Origin: Silanimonas sp.
Lineage (GTDB): Bacteria; Pseudomonadota; Gammaproteobacteria; Xanthomonadales; Xanthomonadaceae
Length of the DNA: 64,000 nt
Reading direction: 5' to 3'
Assembly (NCBI RefSeq): GCF_027530345.1
Contig: NZ_JAPZQK010000013.1
Span: 124,001 to 188,000 of the forward strand
The notes under the pieces were generated by a model, which saw only the letters and a list, made by a program, of their open reading frames with translations, did not search any database and had not been told where the DNA came from. Shown here piece after piece: positions 8,539-17,355 of this stretch (the stretch's first letter is position 1; each line of letters begins with the position of its first letter). Position numbers and translations under genes: made by a program.

Positions 8539-9473
8539 TCATCGGAAAGCGCCGTATTCGGCGCGTTCTGCTCGACGGGAAGCCCGGCCTCGCGCCGGGC
8601 TTCGTCGTTTTCGGCCGCGTCGTCGGAGCTGCACAGGGCCGACAGGCGGTCGAGGAAGTACGCCACCTGCACGGCTTCCTCGGCGTCCTCCAGGGCCTGC
8701 CGCAGCTCGCGGCACTGGACGCGGTTGGAACGGTCCCAAGGGGCGGGCGGCGGGCGCTGCACGATCACCCCGGTGCCGCCGTTGCGGACGATCGTGCAGC
8801 TTCCCGCGATACCGGCCACGGTTCCGCAGACCAGCGAGAACTTGGCGTTGAGCGGTACCGACACCTTCCCCGAGGCCTTCTCCACCAGCCGCCCGAGCCA
8901 ATCGTCGATGAGGTTGCCGCGCGGCCGCCAAGCGTGCGCGAATCGCGACGGGTTCGGGTCCAGCGCCCGGGGACGGTAGAACACGTCGTCCTCGGTGCCG
9001 TTGCCCGGCGTGTAGTAATCCCCCTCGCGCGGCGGTGGCGTCGCCGAATACAGGTTCTCCTTCGGCAGCAGGGCGCGAGCCTCGTCGTCGAGATACGGGA
9101 TCGTGCGCGCCACGGGCGCCGGTGCGAGCGAGGGGGCTGCGGTCGTCTCCGGCGAAGCGGCATCGACCGGCTCGATCGACGGCGCGCGATCCACCAACGG
9201 TGGCACGCCTCGCGGCGCTGCGACGGTGGCCGATGCGTCCACTTGGGCCGCCGCGGTGCGCGGTCGATCCGCGAGCGCCGGCGCGCTGCGCTCCGCGGCC
9301 GGTTCCAGCAGATCCACCGGCACCCAGGCCGGGACCGGCGCGACATCGGCGACAGCCTCGAGAACGACAGGCTCGCTGGGCAGGGTCATCGCCACCAGCA
9401 AGCCGAGGTGCAAGGCCAGGGACAGGCCCCAAGCGAGGCTGCGGCGCCACGAGAACTGCCGGTCTGACGCCAT
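8523..9473 (-). CDS. Unrecognised membrane-anchored protein with TonB-like layout
   Basis: 316 residues, not recognised. A short basic N-terminus (SWRRS) is followed by one hydrophobic helix (residues 14-31). Next is a long Pro/Ala-rich linker (about 35-125) and a globular C-terminal part with four cysteines, containing DYYTPGNGTEDDVFYRPRAL, KVSVPLNAKFSLVCG, GSCTIVRNGGTGVIVQRPPP and an acidic end. The layout (cytoplasmic stub, single helix, proline-rich periplasmic linker, end domain) resembles TonB-type or cell-envelope spanning proteins. The C-terminal domain is not a recognisable TonB domain. The gene stands alone and its 3' end overlaps the convergent cytochrome gene by 16 nt. A periplasmic location is inferred from the helix. 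Confidence 0.75.
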   Translation of the reverse strand: MASDRQFSWRRSLAWGLSLALHLGLLVAMTLPSEPVVLEAVADVAPVPAWVPVDLLEPAAERSAPALADRPRTAAAQVDASATVAAPRGVPPLVDRAPSIEPVDAASPETTAAPSLAPAPVARTIPYLDDEARALLPKENLYSATPPPREGDYYTPGNGTEDDVFYRPRALDPNPSRFAHAWRPRGNLIDDWLGRLVEKASGKVSVPLNAKFSLVCGTVAGIAGSCTIVRNGGTGVIVQRPPPAPWDRSNRVQCRELRQALEDAEEAVQVAYFLDRLSALCSSDDAAENDEARREAGLPVEQNAPNTALSDDQRGL

Positions 9474-9602
9474 GCGTGCGGGGGGCCTCGATCACGAAGC
9501 GCCCGATGCTGTTGGGCCGAGGCGTAAGCCGCGGTTAAAGCGGCCTTATGAAAACGCGTCGATTCAGCGTCCAGCAGGAAACCGCAGCCGCAGCGCGGCG
9601 AA

Positions 9603-10187
9603 TCAGCGCGCGATGTAGGGCGCTTCGCCGGTGCTGTGGTCGGTGGCGTCCCGCACGGCGGTGATGCCGGGGATCTTCGCCATCAGCTGCTTCTCGATGC
9701 CCTGCTTCAGGGTGACGTCGGCCATGCCGCAGCCGTGGCAGCCGCCGCCGAATCGCAGCAGCACGACGCCGTCCGCGGTCACTTCCTCGAGACGCACGTT
9801 GCCCTTGTGCGCGGCGAGCTGCGGGTTGATCTCGTTGTCGAGCATCCAGCGCACGCGCTCCGGGATCGACGCGCCATCGGCCGGTGCCGTGCCCTTAATC
9901 TTCGGCGCGCGGATATTGAGCTCTCCGCCGGTGGCATTCGTGCGGTAGTCGATCTCGGCGCCATCGAGGTAGCCCGCGGTGCCGCCATCGACGAACAGCG
10001 TGAACCCGTCGCAGTCCACGGCCCACTCGTTGCCATCGAGGTCGCTTTTCTCGGCGAACTCCAAGCGCACGTCGGCCTTCGGCGTGCCGGCATGCAATGC
10101 GGAAAGACGGATGCCCACGGCATCGCCGCCCTGCGTTTCGAGCAATCGGCGGAAGTGGGTCTGGGCGGATTCGGTGATCTGGATCAT
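9603..10187 (-). CDS. nfuA: Fe-S cluster biogenesis protein NfuA
   Basis: Scaffold or carrier that holds a [4Fe-4S] cluster and passes it to target apoproteins. At 194 residues it matches E. coli NfuA (191). The N-terminal part (about 1-95) is a degenerate A-type domain without the usual cysteines. The C-terminal Nfu domain (about 105-190) carries the cluster motif GGCHGCGM (C150 and C153). The closing helix [13 protein letters not shown] is typical. It stands alone, divergent from phhB with under 100 nt between them. Confidence 0.96.
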   Translation of the reverse strand: MIQITESAQTHFRRLLETQGGDAVGIRLSALHAGTPKADVRLEFAEKSDLDGNEWAVDCDGFTLFVDGGTAGYLDGAEIDYRTNATGGELNIRAPKIKGTAPADGASIPERVRWMLDNEINPQLAAHKGNVRLEEVTADGVVLLRFGGGCHGCGMADVTLKQGIEKQLMAKIPGITAVRDATDHSTGEAPYIAR

Positions 10188-10283
10188 CGGCGTATTCTAT
10201 GCGCCCCCGCGCTTCACCGGCGTCGAGCCGCCATCACGCGACCTCGCCCGACGCCCACGCCGCCTTTGCCGAATGGACCTGCC

Positions 10284-10631
10284 ATGACGACCCTCGCCGA
10301 ACTCGCCACCGCCCACTGCACGCCGCTGCGCGGCGCCGAGCACCAGCTGTCGCCGGAGCGCGTGGCGGCTCTGCTTGCCTTGCTGCCAGCGGGCTGGCGC
10401 CTGATCGACGATGGCCCGGCCATCGAGAAGACCTTCCGCTTCGCCGACTACCACCGCACGATGGCCTACGTGAACGCACTGGCTTTCATCGCCCACGCGG
10501 AAGACCACCACCCCGACCTCGGCGTGCACTACGACCGCTGCGTGGTGCGCTTCTCAACCCACGACGTGGGCGGGCTGTCGATCAACGATTTCGCCTGCGC
10601 CGCCAAGGCCGAAGCGCTGTTGCAGCGCTGA
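10284..10631 (+). CDS. phhB: Pterin-4a-carbinolamine dehydratase
   Basis: Dehydrates 4a-hydroxytetrahydrobiopterin to recycle the pterin cofactor of aromatic amino acid hydroxylases. 115 residues, the normal length. The signature HAEDHHPDLGVHYD contains the conserved catalytic histidines, and VRFSTHDVGGLSINDFACA forms the C-terminal strand and helix. The ATG at 10284 gives the standard N-terminus (TLAELATAHCTPLRG). No phenylalanine hydroxylase gene is beside it. It converges on rluC with 13 nt between the stops. Confidence 0.95.
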   Translation: MTTLAELATAHCTPLRGAEHQLSPERVAALLALLPAGWRLIDDGPAIEKTFRFADYHRTMAYVNALAFIAHAEDHHPDLGVHYDRCVVRFSTHDVGGLSINDFACAAKAEALLQR

Positions 10632-10644
10632 TCCGCCGAGGCCC

Positions 10645-11598
10645 TCAGGCCAGCCGGTCGAGTACCGCGCGCAGCTCGTCGCTGAGCGGCGCGGTCACGA
10701 GGTAGGGCGTCGCGCCGCCATCGAGCGCGAACTCCATCGATGCGGCGTGCAGGAAGAGGCGCTTCAGGCCGACCTGCTCGGCGAGACGCTTGTTGGCTTC
10801 CTTGTCGCCGTACTTCGGATCACCGGCCACCGGGTGCCCGATATGGGCCGCGTGCACGCGGATCTGGTGCGTGCGGCCGGTCTCGATGCGGATCTCGCAG
10901 AAGCTGTGCCCACCGCGACGCTCGAGCACCTTGATGTGGCTGACGGACGCCTTGCCCTCGGGATCGACGCGAACCATCCGCTCGCCGCCCTGCAGCACCG
11001 ACTTCCGCAGCGGCGCATCGACCGTGATCGTGCCGTCCGGAACGCGGCCGACCAGCAGGGCGAGGTAGCGCTTGCCCGGGCCCTCGTCATCCTCGCCACC
11101 GCGCATCAGGGCCTGCAGCTCCAGCAGGGCCGAGCGCTTCTTCGCCAGCACGATGACCCCGGAGGTGTCGCGGTCGAGCCGGTGCACCAGCTCGATGGAC
11201 TCGTTCGGACGCAGGGCCCGGAGGCCCTCGATCACGCCGAAACTGACCCCCGACCCGCCGTGGGCAGCGATGCCGGAGGGCTTGTTCAGGGCGAGGATGG
11301 CCTTGTCCTCGAAGACGATGCTCGCGGCCAGGCGGTCCAGCAGCCCCTTGGGCGCGACCTTGGGCTCCCCCTCCTCGGCCAACCGGACCGGCGGAATGCG
11401 CACCTCGTCCCCGGCCTTGATCTTGGTCTCCGGCTTGGCCCGGCCGCCGTTCACCCGCACCTGCCCGGAGCGCACGATCTTGTAGATGATCGAACGCGGC
11501 GCGCCCTTGAGCTGGCCGAGCAGGAAATTGTCGAGGCGCTGGCCGTCGCGGTCGTCCGGGACGCGGACGAGGCGAACGCCTCCGGTTTTCTCATTCAT
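10645..11598 (-). CDS. rluC: 23S rRNA pseudouridine synthase RluC
   Basis: Makes pseudouridines in 23S rRNA (955, 2504 and 2580 in E. coli). An N-terminal S4 RNA-binding domain (about 8-70, [20 protein letters not shown]) precedes the RluA-type catalytic domain. The motif [10 protein letters not shown] places the catalytic aspartate at D144, the same number as in E. coli RluC. Motif II ([19 protein letters not shown]) is also intact. The start at 11598 (MNEKTGG, 317 aa) is chosen over an upstream ATG that adds 12 unconserved residues. It is divergent from rne, as in E. coli, which supports RluC rather than RluD. Confidence 0.94.
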   Translation of the reverse strand: MNEKTGGVRLVRVPDDRDGQRLDNFLLGQLKGAPRSIIYKIVRSGQVRVNGGRAKPETKIKAGDEVRIPPVRLAEEGEPKVAPKGLLDRLAASIVFEDKAILALNKPSGIAAHGGSGVSFGVIEGLRALRPNESIELVHRLDRDTSGVIVLAKKRSALLELQALMRGGEDDEGPGKRYLALLVGRVPDGTITVDAPLRKSVLQGGERMVRVDPEGKASVSHIKVLERRGGHSFCEIRIETGRTHQIRVHAAHIGHPVAGDPKYGDKEANKRLAEQVGLKRLFLHAASMEFALDGGATPYLVTAPLSDELRAVLDRLA

Positions 11599-11639
11599 GG
11601 GCGAGACCGACGGGGTGGGCGGGCCGGAGCGCATCTGTT

Positions 11640-11993
11640 AAGCTCCGCGCGCAGGCTAAGGTTCTGATTCGCTTGGGAGTTGGCCGAAAGCCCCCTCCCC
11701 TGAGTTCCCGTCGAAACGCGACCACGCCCCCCGGGGGCGATCATGTTAGCGGCTTTCGAGTGGGCAAACCCGCCCCCTGCCCGAGTGTCCCGAAGGGTTG
11801 CCTGACGGCCACGCGGCTAGCACCGGATCGGCCTGACACACCGACCGGCATCAGTGGAATACAAATGAAGCGCTCCCGCGGGAATGCCCCGACGGTCCGA
11901 AGCGCTGGATCGATGCCAGGCGCCGCGCAAGCGGCGCCGGATGACGGGCCCGACCCGGCGTTCCTCGCGGTAGAGCGCATGAGGAACCTGACA
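11640..11993 (+). promoter_or_regulatory. Long untranslated leader of rne
   Basis: About 350 nt without a gene between the rluC start and the rne ATG. E. coli rne also has a leader of about 360 nt with hairpins that let RNase E repress its own message. Here CGAAAGCC (11685-11692) and GGCTTTCG (11751-11758) form a perfect 8-bp stem. It encloses a second GC-rich palindrome CGCCCCCCGGGGGCG near 11725-11739. The frame of rne stays open through this leader, but the residues are not conserved and the true start is downstream. A role in autoregulation is inferred from position and family knowledge. Confidence 0.5.
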
Positions 11994-14900
11994 ATGAAGC
12001 GGATGCTGATCAATGCCACGCAGGCAGAAGAACTGCGCGTGGCGATCGTGGACGGCCAGTCCCTGTACGACATCGATATCGAGCAGTCGGCCAAGGAACA
12101 GCGCAAGTCCAACATCTACAAGGGCCGCATCACGCGGCTGGAACCCTCCCTCGAAGCGGCCTTCGTCGAATACGGCGTCGACCGCCATGGCTTCCTTCCG
12201 CTGAAGGAGATCGCCCGCGAGTACTTCCAGCCGGGGACGAACCCCGACAAAAACACGCTCAAGGAATGCCTGCGCGAAGGCCAGGAAGTCGTCATCCAGG
12301 TCGACAAGGAAGAACGTGGCAACAAGGGCGCCGCCCTGACCACCTTCATCTCGCTGGCCGGCCGCTACATGGTGCTGATGCCGAACTCGCCGAACGCCGG
12401 CGGGGTCTCGCGCCGCATCGAGGGCGAAGACCGGCAGGCGCTGAAGGAAGCGCTCGACGCCATCAACATCCCCGATGACATGGGCGTCATCATCCGCACC
12501 GCTGGCGTCGGCCGCGACGCGGAAGAGCTGCAGTGGGACCTGAACTACCTTCTGCAGGTCTGGCGCGCCATCTGCGACGCCGCCCTGTCGAAGCCGGCGC
12601 CGTTCCTGATCTACCAGGAATCGCGCCTGATCGTCCGCGCCCTGCGCGACTACCTGCGCGGCGACGTCAACGAGATCCTCGTCGACACGCAGGCGATGTA
12701 CGACGAAGCCCGCGAGTTCATGCAGCAGGTCATGCCGAACGCCCTGCGGAAGCTGAAGCTCTACGGCGACCCGATCCCGCTGTTCAACCGCTTCCAGATC
12801 GAATCGCAGATCGAGAACGCCTACGAGCGCAACGTGCGCCTGCCCTCGGGCGGCGCGCTGGTCATCGACCAGACGGAAGCCCTCACCTCGGTCGACGTGA
12901 ACTCGGCCCGCGCCACCAAGGGCGGCGACATCGAGGAAACCGCGCTGCAGACGAACCTGGAGGCGGCCGAGGAAGTGGCCCGCCAGCTCCGCCTGCGCGA
13001 CCTCGGCGGCCTCGTGGTCATCGACTTCATCGACATGAGCTCGACCAAGGCCCAGCGCCAGGTCGAGGACCGCTTGCAGAACGCCCTGAAGCACGATCGC
13101 GCCCGCGTGCAGATCGGCCGCATCTCGCGCTTCGGCCTGCTGGAAATGAGCCGCCAGCGCCTGCGCCCCTCCTTGGGCGAAAGCAGCCAGATGGTCTGCC
13201 CGCGCTGCGACGGCCACGGCCGCGTGCGCAGCGTCGAGTCGCTGTCGCTGTCGATCCTGCGCGTCGTGGAAGAGCATGCGATGAAGGAGAACACCGGCCA
13301 GGTGCTGGTGCAGGCCCCGTCGCAGATCGCCAACTACCTGCTCAACGAGAAGCGCCGCGCGATCACCGAGATCGAGCAGCGCCATGATTCGCCGATCATC
13401 ATCGTCGCCGACCCGGCGCTCGATATCCCGCACTACACCGTGACGCGCCTGCGCGAGAACGAGCTGGGCGAGGAATCGTCGAAGCCGAGCTACCACCGCA
13501 CCTCGCCGCGCAAGCTCGAGTTGCATGCGCTGACGAAGAACCAGCTGAACATCCCGCCGGCGCCCGCCGTGACGAAGGTGCAGCCGGTGCAGCCCATGCC
13601 GAATCGTCCGGTCGAAACCTTCGATGGCGACGTCGCTCCGGCGCCGGCCGCCCCGGTGGCCGTCGCTCCCGCGGCAACGCCGCAGAAGCGCGGTTTCTGG
13701 AGCCGCCTGATGTCGGTGTTCACCGGCGACGACGGCGCTCCCGCCGCCGCCCCGGCCGCCGCCCCCGCCAAGCCGCAGGGCGAGCGCCCGCGCCGCGAGG
13801 ATCGCGGCCCGCGCAACGACCGCGGTGGCCAGCGCGGCGATCGCAACGAGCGCGGTAACCGCGGCGACCGCACGAACGAGCGCAGCGATCGTGGCGAGCG
13901 CCAGGGCGCCACCACCGGCGAGCAGCCCGTGCCGCGCGGCGAGCGCAATGAGCGACCGGGCCGCGGCGACCGCCGCGACCGCAACGGCAACAAGCCGGAG
14001 CGGAGCCCCGAGGAGCAGAAGCGCATCGACGAGCAGCGCAAGCTCGAGGAGCAGCGTCGCCTCGAGAAGCAGCAGCGTCGGGAAGAACAGCAGAAGCGCG
14101 AAGCCGAGAAGGCCGAGCAGCGCAAGCAGGAACCGGGCCGCCGTCCGCAGGAACCGCGCACGAACGTTACGGCCGCAGCCGCAGGTTCCGTCGCGGGCGT
14201 GGCCGTGGTCGCCGAAGCCGTGGTCTCCGAGCCCATGCGCCCCGTCGCGAACGCCGCGCTGGCCGAAGGCTTCGCGCCGACGCCCGAGACGGCCGAAGCC
14301 ATCGTCGACACGACGGCCATCGAAGGCGCCGAGACCAACGGTTCGGAAGGCGCTTCGTCGGCCGAAGTCGGCGCGGGCGGCAAGCGTCGCCGCGGCCGTC
14401 GCGGTGGACGTCGCCGCCGTCGCGGCGCCGGCACGGACGGTGCCGATGGCACCGCCGCGGGCGATGCGCTGGATGGCGAGGATTTCGGCGACGACGCCGA
14501 AGGTGACGAGGACGGCGAGTCGCCGAAGCCCGCCGGTGATCGCGCCGTCGCAGCGACGACCTCCGTGCTGCTGACCAGCGCCGAGACCGACTTCGACGAC
14601 CTGCCGGCCCCGGCGAAGCCCGCCGCGGCGCCGATCGTGGAACCGGTTGCCGCACCCGCGCCTCCGGCACCCGCGCCCGCCGCCGCAGCAGAACCCGAGG
14701 CCGTGGTGGCCGAGGCACCGCAGCCGGCGGACGCCACACCCGTCGTGGAAGCGCTTCCGGAAGCCGTGGAGACGCCGGCTGTCGCCGATCAGACTCCAGT
14801 GGCGATCGACGTTGCTCCGGTGGTGGTGGAGGCAGCGCCAGCCCCGGCAGTCGAGGCGGCTCCGGTGCCCTCGCCGCTGCAGCGCGACCTGCTCGCCGAA

Positions 14901-14996
14901 CTGGGGGCGCCGGCTTCAGCACCTGCGGCCCCGACCGCCGCTGCCCCCGAGGCCGGCGAAGCGTCGGAGAGCAGCGACGGCCCGCGGCCGGCCTGA
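11994..14996 (+). CDS. rne: Ribonuclease E
   Basis: Endoribonuclease that starts mRNA decay, processes rRNA and tRNA, and scaffolds the degradosome at the inner membrane. The start [10 protein letters not shown] is the universal RNase E N-terminus, preceded by GAGGA. The catalytic half (1-500) has the S1 domain (about 35-120), the Mg-binding aspartates D301 (SVDVNSAR) and D344 (VVIDFIDM), and the Zn-link cysteines C402 and C405 (CPRCDGHG). These are nearly the E. coli numbers. The C-terminal half is low complexity: an Arg/Asn/Gly-rich stretch (about 590-670), a K/E/Q/R helix (about 675-720), the basic patch [17 protein letters not shown], an acidic block, and a long Ala/Pro tail. The total is 1000 residues. 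The basic parts probably bind RNA, and degradosome partners are not identifiable. Confidence 0.97.
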   Translation: MKRMLINATQAEELRVAIVDGQSLYDIDIEQSAKEQRKSNIYKGRITRLEPSLEAAFVEYGVDRHGFLPLKEIAREYFQPGTNPDKNTLKECLREGQEVVIQVDKEERGNKGAALTTFISLAGRYMVLMPNSPNAGGVSRRIEGEDRQALKEALDAINIPDDMGVIIRTAGVGRDAEELQWDLNYLLQVWRAICDAALSKPAPFLIYQESRLIVRALRDYLRGDVNEILVDTQAMYDEAREFMQQVMPNALRKLKLYGDPIPLFNRFQIESQIENAYERNVRLPSGGALVIDQTEALTSVDVNSARATKGGDIEETALQTNLEAAEEVARQLRLRDLGGLVVIDFIDMSSTKAQRQVEDRLQNALKHDRARVQIGRISRFGLLEMSRQRLRPSLGESSQMVCPRCDGHGRVRSVESLSLSILRVVEEHAMKENTGQVLVQAPSQIANYLLNEKRRAITEIEQRHDSPIIIVADPALDIPHYTVTRLRENELGEESSKPSYHRTSPRKLELHALTKNQLNIPPAPAVTKVQPVQPMPNRPVETFDGDVAPAPAAPVAVAPAATPQKRGFWSRLMSVFTGDDGAPAAAPAAAPAKPQGERPRREDRGPRNDRGGQRGDRNERGNRGDRTNERSDRGERQGATTGEQPVPRGERNERPGRGDRRDRNGNKPERSPEEQKRIDEQRKLEEQRRLEKQQRREEQQKREAEKAEQRKQEPGRRPQEPRTNVTAAAAGSVAGVAVVAEAVVSEPMRPVANAALAEGFAPTPETAEAIVDTTAIEGAETNGSEGASSAEVGAGGKRRRGRRGGRRRRRGAGTDGADGTAAGDALDGEDFGDDAEGDEDGESPKPAGDRAVAATTSVLLTSAETDFDDLPAPAKPAAAPIVEPVAAPAPPAPAPAAAAEPEAVVAEAPQPADATPVVEALPEAVETPAVADQTPVAIDVAPVVVEAAPAPAVEAAPVPSPLQRDLLAELGAPASAPAAPTAAAPEAGEASESSDGPRPA

Positions 14997-15027
14997 TTCC
15001 GGGCGGCCTAGGCTGCGACAAAGATGA

Positions 15028-15064
15028 AAAGCAAACGGCCCGGGATTCCCGGGCCGTTTGCTTT
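15028..15064. terminator. Bidirectional intrinsic terminator (rne / gacA)
   Basis: A perfect 17-bp stem AAAGCAAACGGCCCGGG / CCCGGGCCGTTTGCTTT with a 3-nt loop (ATT) sits between the convergent rne and gacA-like genes. The A/T-rich stem base gives a short T-run on both strands. Confidence 0.85.
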
Positions 15065-15091
15065 CGCCCCGCGCTCGCGGGCAACGACGCC

Positions 15092-15736
15092 TCAGTTCGG
15101 CGAGAGGGTCGCGTCGTGCACGCCGTACTGCGTGGCGAGGCGGGCCAGTGAGACCGTGTCCTTGATCGCCAGCTTGTCGAGCAGGCGGTACTTGTGGGTC
15201 GCGACGGTCTTCCCGCTGAGGTGGAGTCGGCGGCCGATCTCTTCGAGCTTGAGGCCCTGGCAGAGCAGCTTCGCCACCTCCATCTCGCGCGGAGAGAGAT
15301 TCTCGAACGGCGACTCCGCCTGCGCGCCGCCCAGCGCGATGTGCTGCGCCACGTCGCTGGCGAGATAGCGCTTGCCGCGAGCGGCTTCGCGGATGGCGCG
15401 CAGCAACTCGTTGGCGTCGCAGCCCTTGCCCACGTAGCCGTGCGCACCGGCAGCCATCAGGCGGCGAGGCATCGGTCCGTCCTGCTGGACGGAACAGATC
15501 ACGACGCGCGTCGGCGTGTCGCCCTTCGCGAGGCGCTCGGTGATCTCGAGGCCACTGACGCCAGGAAGGTGGAGATCGCACAGCACGACGTCGGGCACGA
15601 GCTGGCGGATGAGCGGCAGGCCGGACTCACCATCCTCGGCTTCGCCGACCACCTGCATGTCGGTCTCGCGCTCGAGGATCAGACGATAGCCCGTGCGCAC
15701 GAGCGCGTGGTCGTCCAGCAGGAACACCTTGATCAT
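15092..15736 (-). CDS. gacA: GacA/UvrY-type LuxR-family response regulator
   Basis: Two-component response regulator of 214 residues. The receiver domain (1-120) has the acidic pocket D8-D9, phospho-acceptor D54 (VVLCDLHLP) and conserved lysine in GYVGKG. The LuxR-type HTH (about 145-205) contains LSPREMEVAKLLCQGLKLEE and SGKTVATHKYRLLDKL. The whole pattern, including the C-terminal ATQYGVHDA, matches the GacA/UvrY/SirA group, which in other gammaproteobacteria activates CsrA-antagonist small RNAs. No kinase (GacS/BarA) is adjacent, and uvrC, the usual neighbour, is not here. The start at 15736 is supported by an AAGGA site. An upstream ATG at 15784 would add unconserved residues. Confidence 0.85.
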   Translation of the reverse strand: MIKVFLLDDHALVRTGYRLILERETDMQVVGEAEDGESGLPLIRQLVPDVVLCDLHLPGVSGLEITERLAKGDTPTRVVICSVQQDGPMPRRLMAAGAHGYVGKGCDANELLRAIREAARGKRYLASDVAQHIALGGAQAESPFENLSPREMEVAKLLCQGLKLEEIGRRLHLSGKTVATHKYRLLDKLAIKDTVSLARLATQYGVHDATLSPN

Positions 15737-15922
15737 TGTCGACGCTTCCTTGTTCCACGGGGGGGATGGGTTGGGGACACGCACAGACTAGGTGCGGGGA
15801 CCTCGGCACGACAAGGGCGGACGTCGTGACCGGATGTAGGAAAACGCCTCTTCGAGTCACGGGACGACGGTGCGGGATCCGGAACGGCGGCAGAACGGGT
15901 TTCCCTGCAGCGCCGGTCCACG

Positions 15923-16720
15923 CTAGCCCCGGGTGATGGCGTCCGCGGCGTCGATCAGTTCGGCCGGCGATTGCGCCCGCTCCAGCCGGGCGATGGCGGC
16001 ATCGGCCGGCATCGCGAGGAAGTCCGCGATGCTGCTGTCCCTCTGCAGGATCGCAAGCAGCCGGGCGCGCACGTCCTCGAGCGACATGTCCGGCCCGGGC
16101 TGGCCGACGAGGCGTGCCGGCACCTTGCGCCAAGGCAGCAGGCGGTCGAGCAGGGTCACGACGTGAAGCGGGTTGACCTCCACGAGGGTGAAGACCTCGC
16201 CCCCGCGGCCCAGACAGACGGCCCCACGATGGTGGCGCATCGCAAGCGCGGTCATCCGCCGTGGGTCGGCGGGTGCGCCGCAGAGAACGGCGAAGGCGTC
16301 GGACTGGATCACGAGGAACGACGGGGCACCACCCGCGAGCGAAGAAGCCGACGCCCGTCCGCGATCGACGAAAAGCCACCTCAGGAGGAGCACGCCGACG
16401 CCGTTCCCGAGGCCGACGACGGCGGGCACGGCCAGGCCCATCGCGGCCCAGTACAGGGTTTCGGTCACGTACTGGCCGAAACCGTTGCAGGGGCTGGTCT
16501 CACCGAGCCAGCCGCCGCACTCGCCGGAGTAGGAAGGCACCCAAGCGATGACGACCAGCAGGTAGGCGGCGACGAGTGGGCCGGTCAAGGCCAGCACCAT
16601 CGCGAGCCAGCGCCTCTTGCCCGGGGCCGGTCGCGACATCGCGAACCACATGGACACGGCCGGCGCGAAGACCAGCAGGGCATGAACGACGAGGATCAGG
16701 GGAAGAATCAGGGGTTGCAT
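15923..16720 (-). CDS. Unrecognised multi-pass membrane protein
   Basis: 265 residues, family not recognised. There are three hydrophobic segments near the N-terminus (about 3-25, 38-60 and 85-110). A soluble C-terminal part of about 150 residues contains a cysteine (AVLCGAP), a hydrophobic strand pattern (GAVCLGRGGEVFTLVEVNPLH) and an Ala/Asp-rich end. A pair of cysteines in the loop (GECGGWLGETSPCNG) may form a disulfide outside the membrane. The start at 16720 (MQPLILPLIL) opens the first helix. The gene follows the next one by 17 nt on the same strand, so the two are probably cotranscribed. Confidence 0.65.
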   Translation of the reverse strand: MQPLILPLILVVHALLVFAPAVSMWFAMSRPAPGKRRWLAMVLALTGPLVAAYLLVVIAWVPSYSGECGGWLGETSPCNGFGQYVTETLYWAAMGLAVPAVVGLGNGVGVLLLRWLFVDRGRASASSLAGGAPSFLVIQSDAFAVLCGAPADPRRMTALAMRHHRGAVCLGRGGEVFTLVEVNPLHVVTLLDRLLPWRKVPARLVGQPGPDMSLEDVRARLLAILQRDSSIADFLAMPADAAIARLERAQSPAELIDAADAITRG

Positions 16721-16737
16721 CGTGCCGTACCGCGCCG

Positions 16738-17139
16738 TCACTCGACCGGAATGCCGCGCTGCCGGAAGACGCGCCCAAGGGCCTCGGCCGATCCGAAGCA
16801 CTCGCCGGGGAGTCGATAAGGAGGGGCGTCATCGACATCGAGCCAGACGCTGGGTTGGCCTTCCGACCATCGGGTGATTCGGACGCGGCGGATCGTTCCG
16901 ACATCGATGGCCCGGCGCCATGCGCCCCTGAACAGCGTCAGTCGCCCGCCTTCGAGAAGCAGGCCGCTTCGGCGATCGCGCAGGAAAATCGCGGCGGCCA
17001 TGAGGGTCGAGACACCCGCCGTCGCGGTGAAGTACCAGGGCGCAGCATGGGCCATCCCGATCGCGGCCATGCCAGCACCCAGGATCGCGGCCACGGCGAC
17101 GATCGGCCGTCGCCCGCGCTGCTCGAAGCGGTACTCCAT
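16738..17139 (-). CDS. Small two-helix membrane protein, PH-like fold possible
   Basis: 133 residues, not recognised. Two adjacent membrane helices (IVAVAAILGAGMAAIGMAH and YFTATAGVSTLMAAAIFL) are followed by a short beta-rich domain (SGLLLEGGRLTLFRG, RRVRITRWSEGQPSVWLDVD). This pattern is common in small bacterial proteins with a PH-like domain after two helices. A weak G-rich site precedes the ATG at 17139, and an ATG nine codons earlier is less likely. It is probably cotranscribed with the downstream membrane protein. No function is claimed. Confidence 0.65.
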   Translation of the reverse strand: MEYRFEQRGRRPIVAVAAILGAGMAAIGMAHAAPWYFTATAGVSTLMAAAIFLRDRRSGLLLEGGRLTLFRGAWRRAIDVGTIRRVRITRWSEGQPSVWLDVDDAPPYRLPGECFGSAEALGRVFRQRGIPVE

Positions 17140-17214
17140 GCCTGCCCCCTTGTGATCCGTCGGCACGGCGTGATCGGAAATCCCCGCGGGCCCTCCGTCG
17201 CGAAGGCCCCGGGA

Positions 17215-17304
17215 TGGCGGAGAGAGTGGGATTCGAACCCACGGAAGGTTTTACCCTTCGGCGGTTTTCAAGACCGCTGCCTTAAGCCACTCGGCCATCT
17301 CTCC
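17215..17304 (-). tRNA. serT: tRNA-Ser (UGA anticodon)
   Basis: A 90-nt gene with acceptor GGAGAGA pairing TCTCTCC, discriminator G and an encoded 3' CCA. The anticodon arm GCGGTCTTGAAAACCGC contains TGA. The long variable arm (CGAAGGGTAAAACCTTCCG) marks a class II serine tRNA, and the T-arm is GTGGGTTCGAATCCCAC. It reads UCA and, by wobble, other UCN codons. The gene for its synthetase, serS, lies on the same strand about 1 kb upstream. Confidence 0.97.
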
Positions 17305-17314
17305 GTGCGCGGGC

Positions 17315-17320
17315 ATTGTA
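17315..17320 (-). promoter_or_regulatory. Putative -10 element of tRNA-Ser
   Basis: TACAAT on the minus strand, 10 nt before the tRNA 5' end, followed by a very GC-rich discriminator (GCCCGCGCAC). That is typical of stringently controlled stable RNA promoters. No clear -35 box was seen. Confidence 0.4.
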
Positions 17321-17355
17321 GCCGCGGCCTTCCTGAGCCGCAGCCGCGACTTGCG

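Noticed and set aside
11673-11993. A 107-residue N-terminal extension of RNase E in the open frame upstream
   Set aside because: The universal RNase E start [10 protein letters not shown] at 11994 has its own GAGGA site, and the upstream residues look like untranslated leader.
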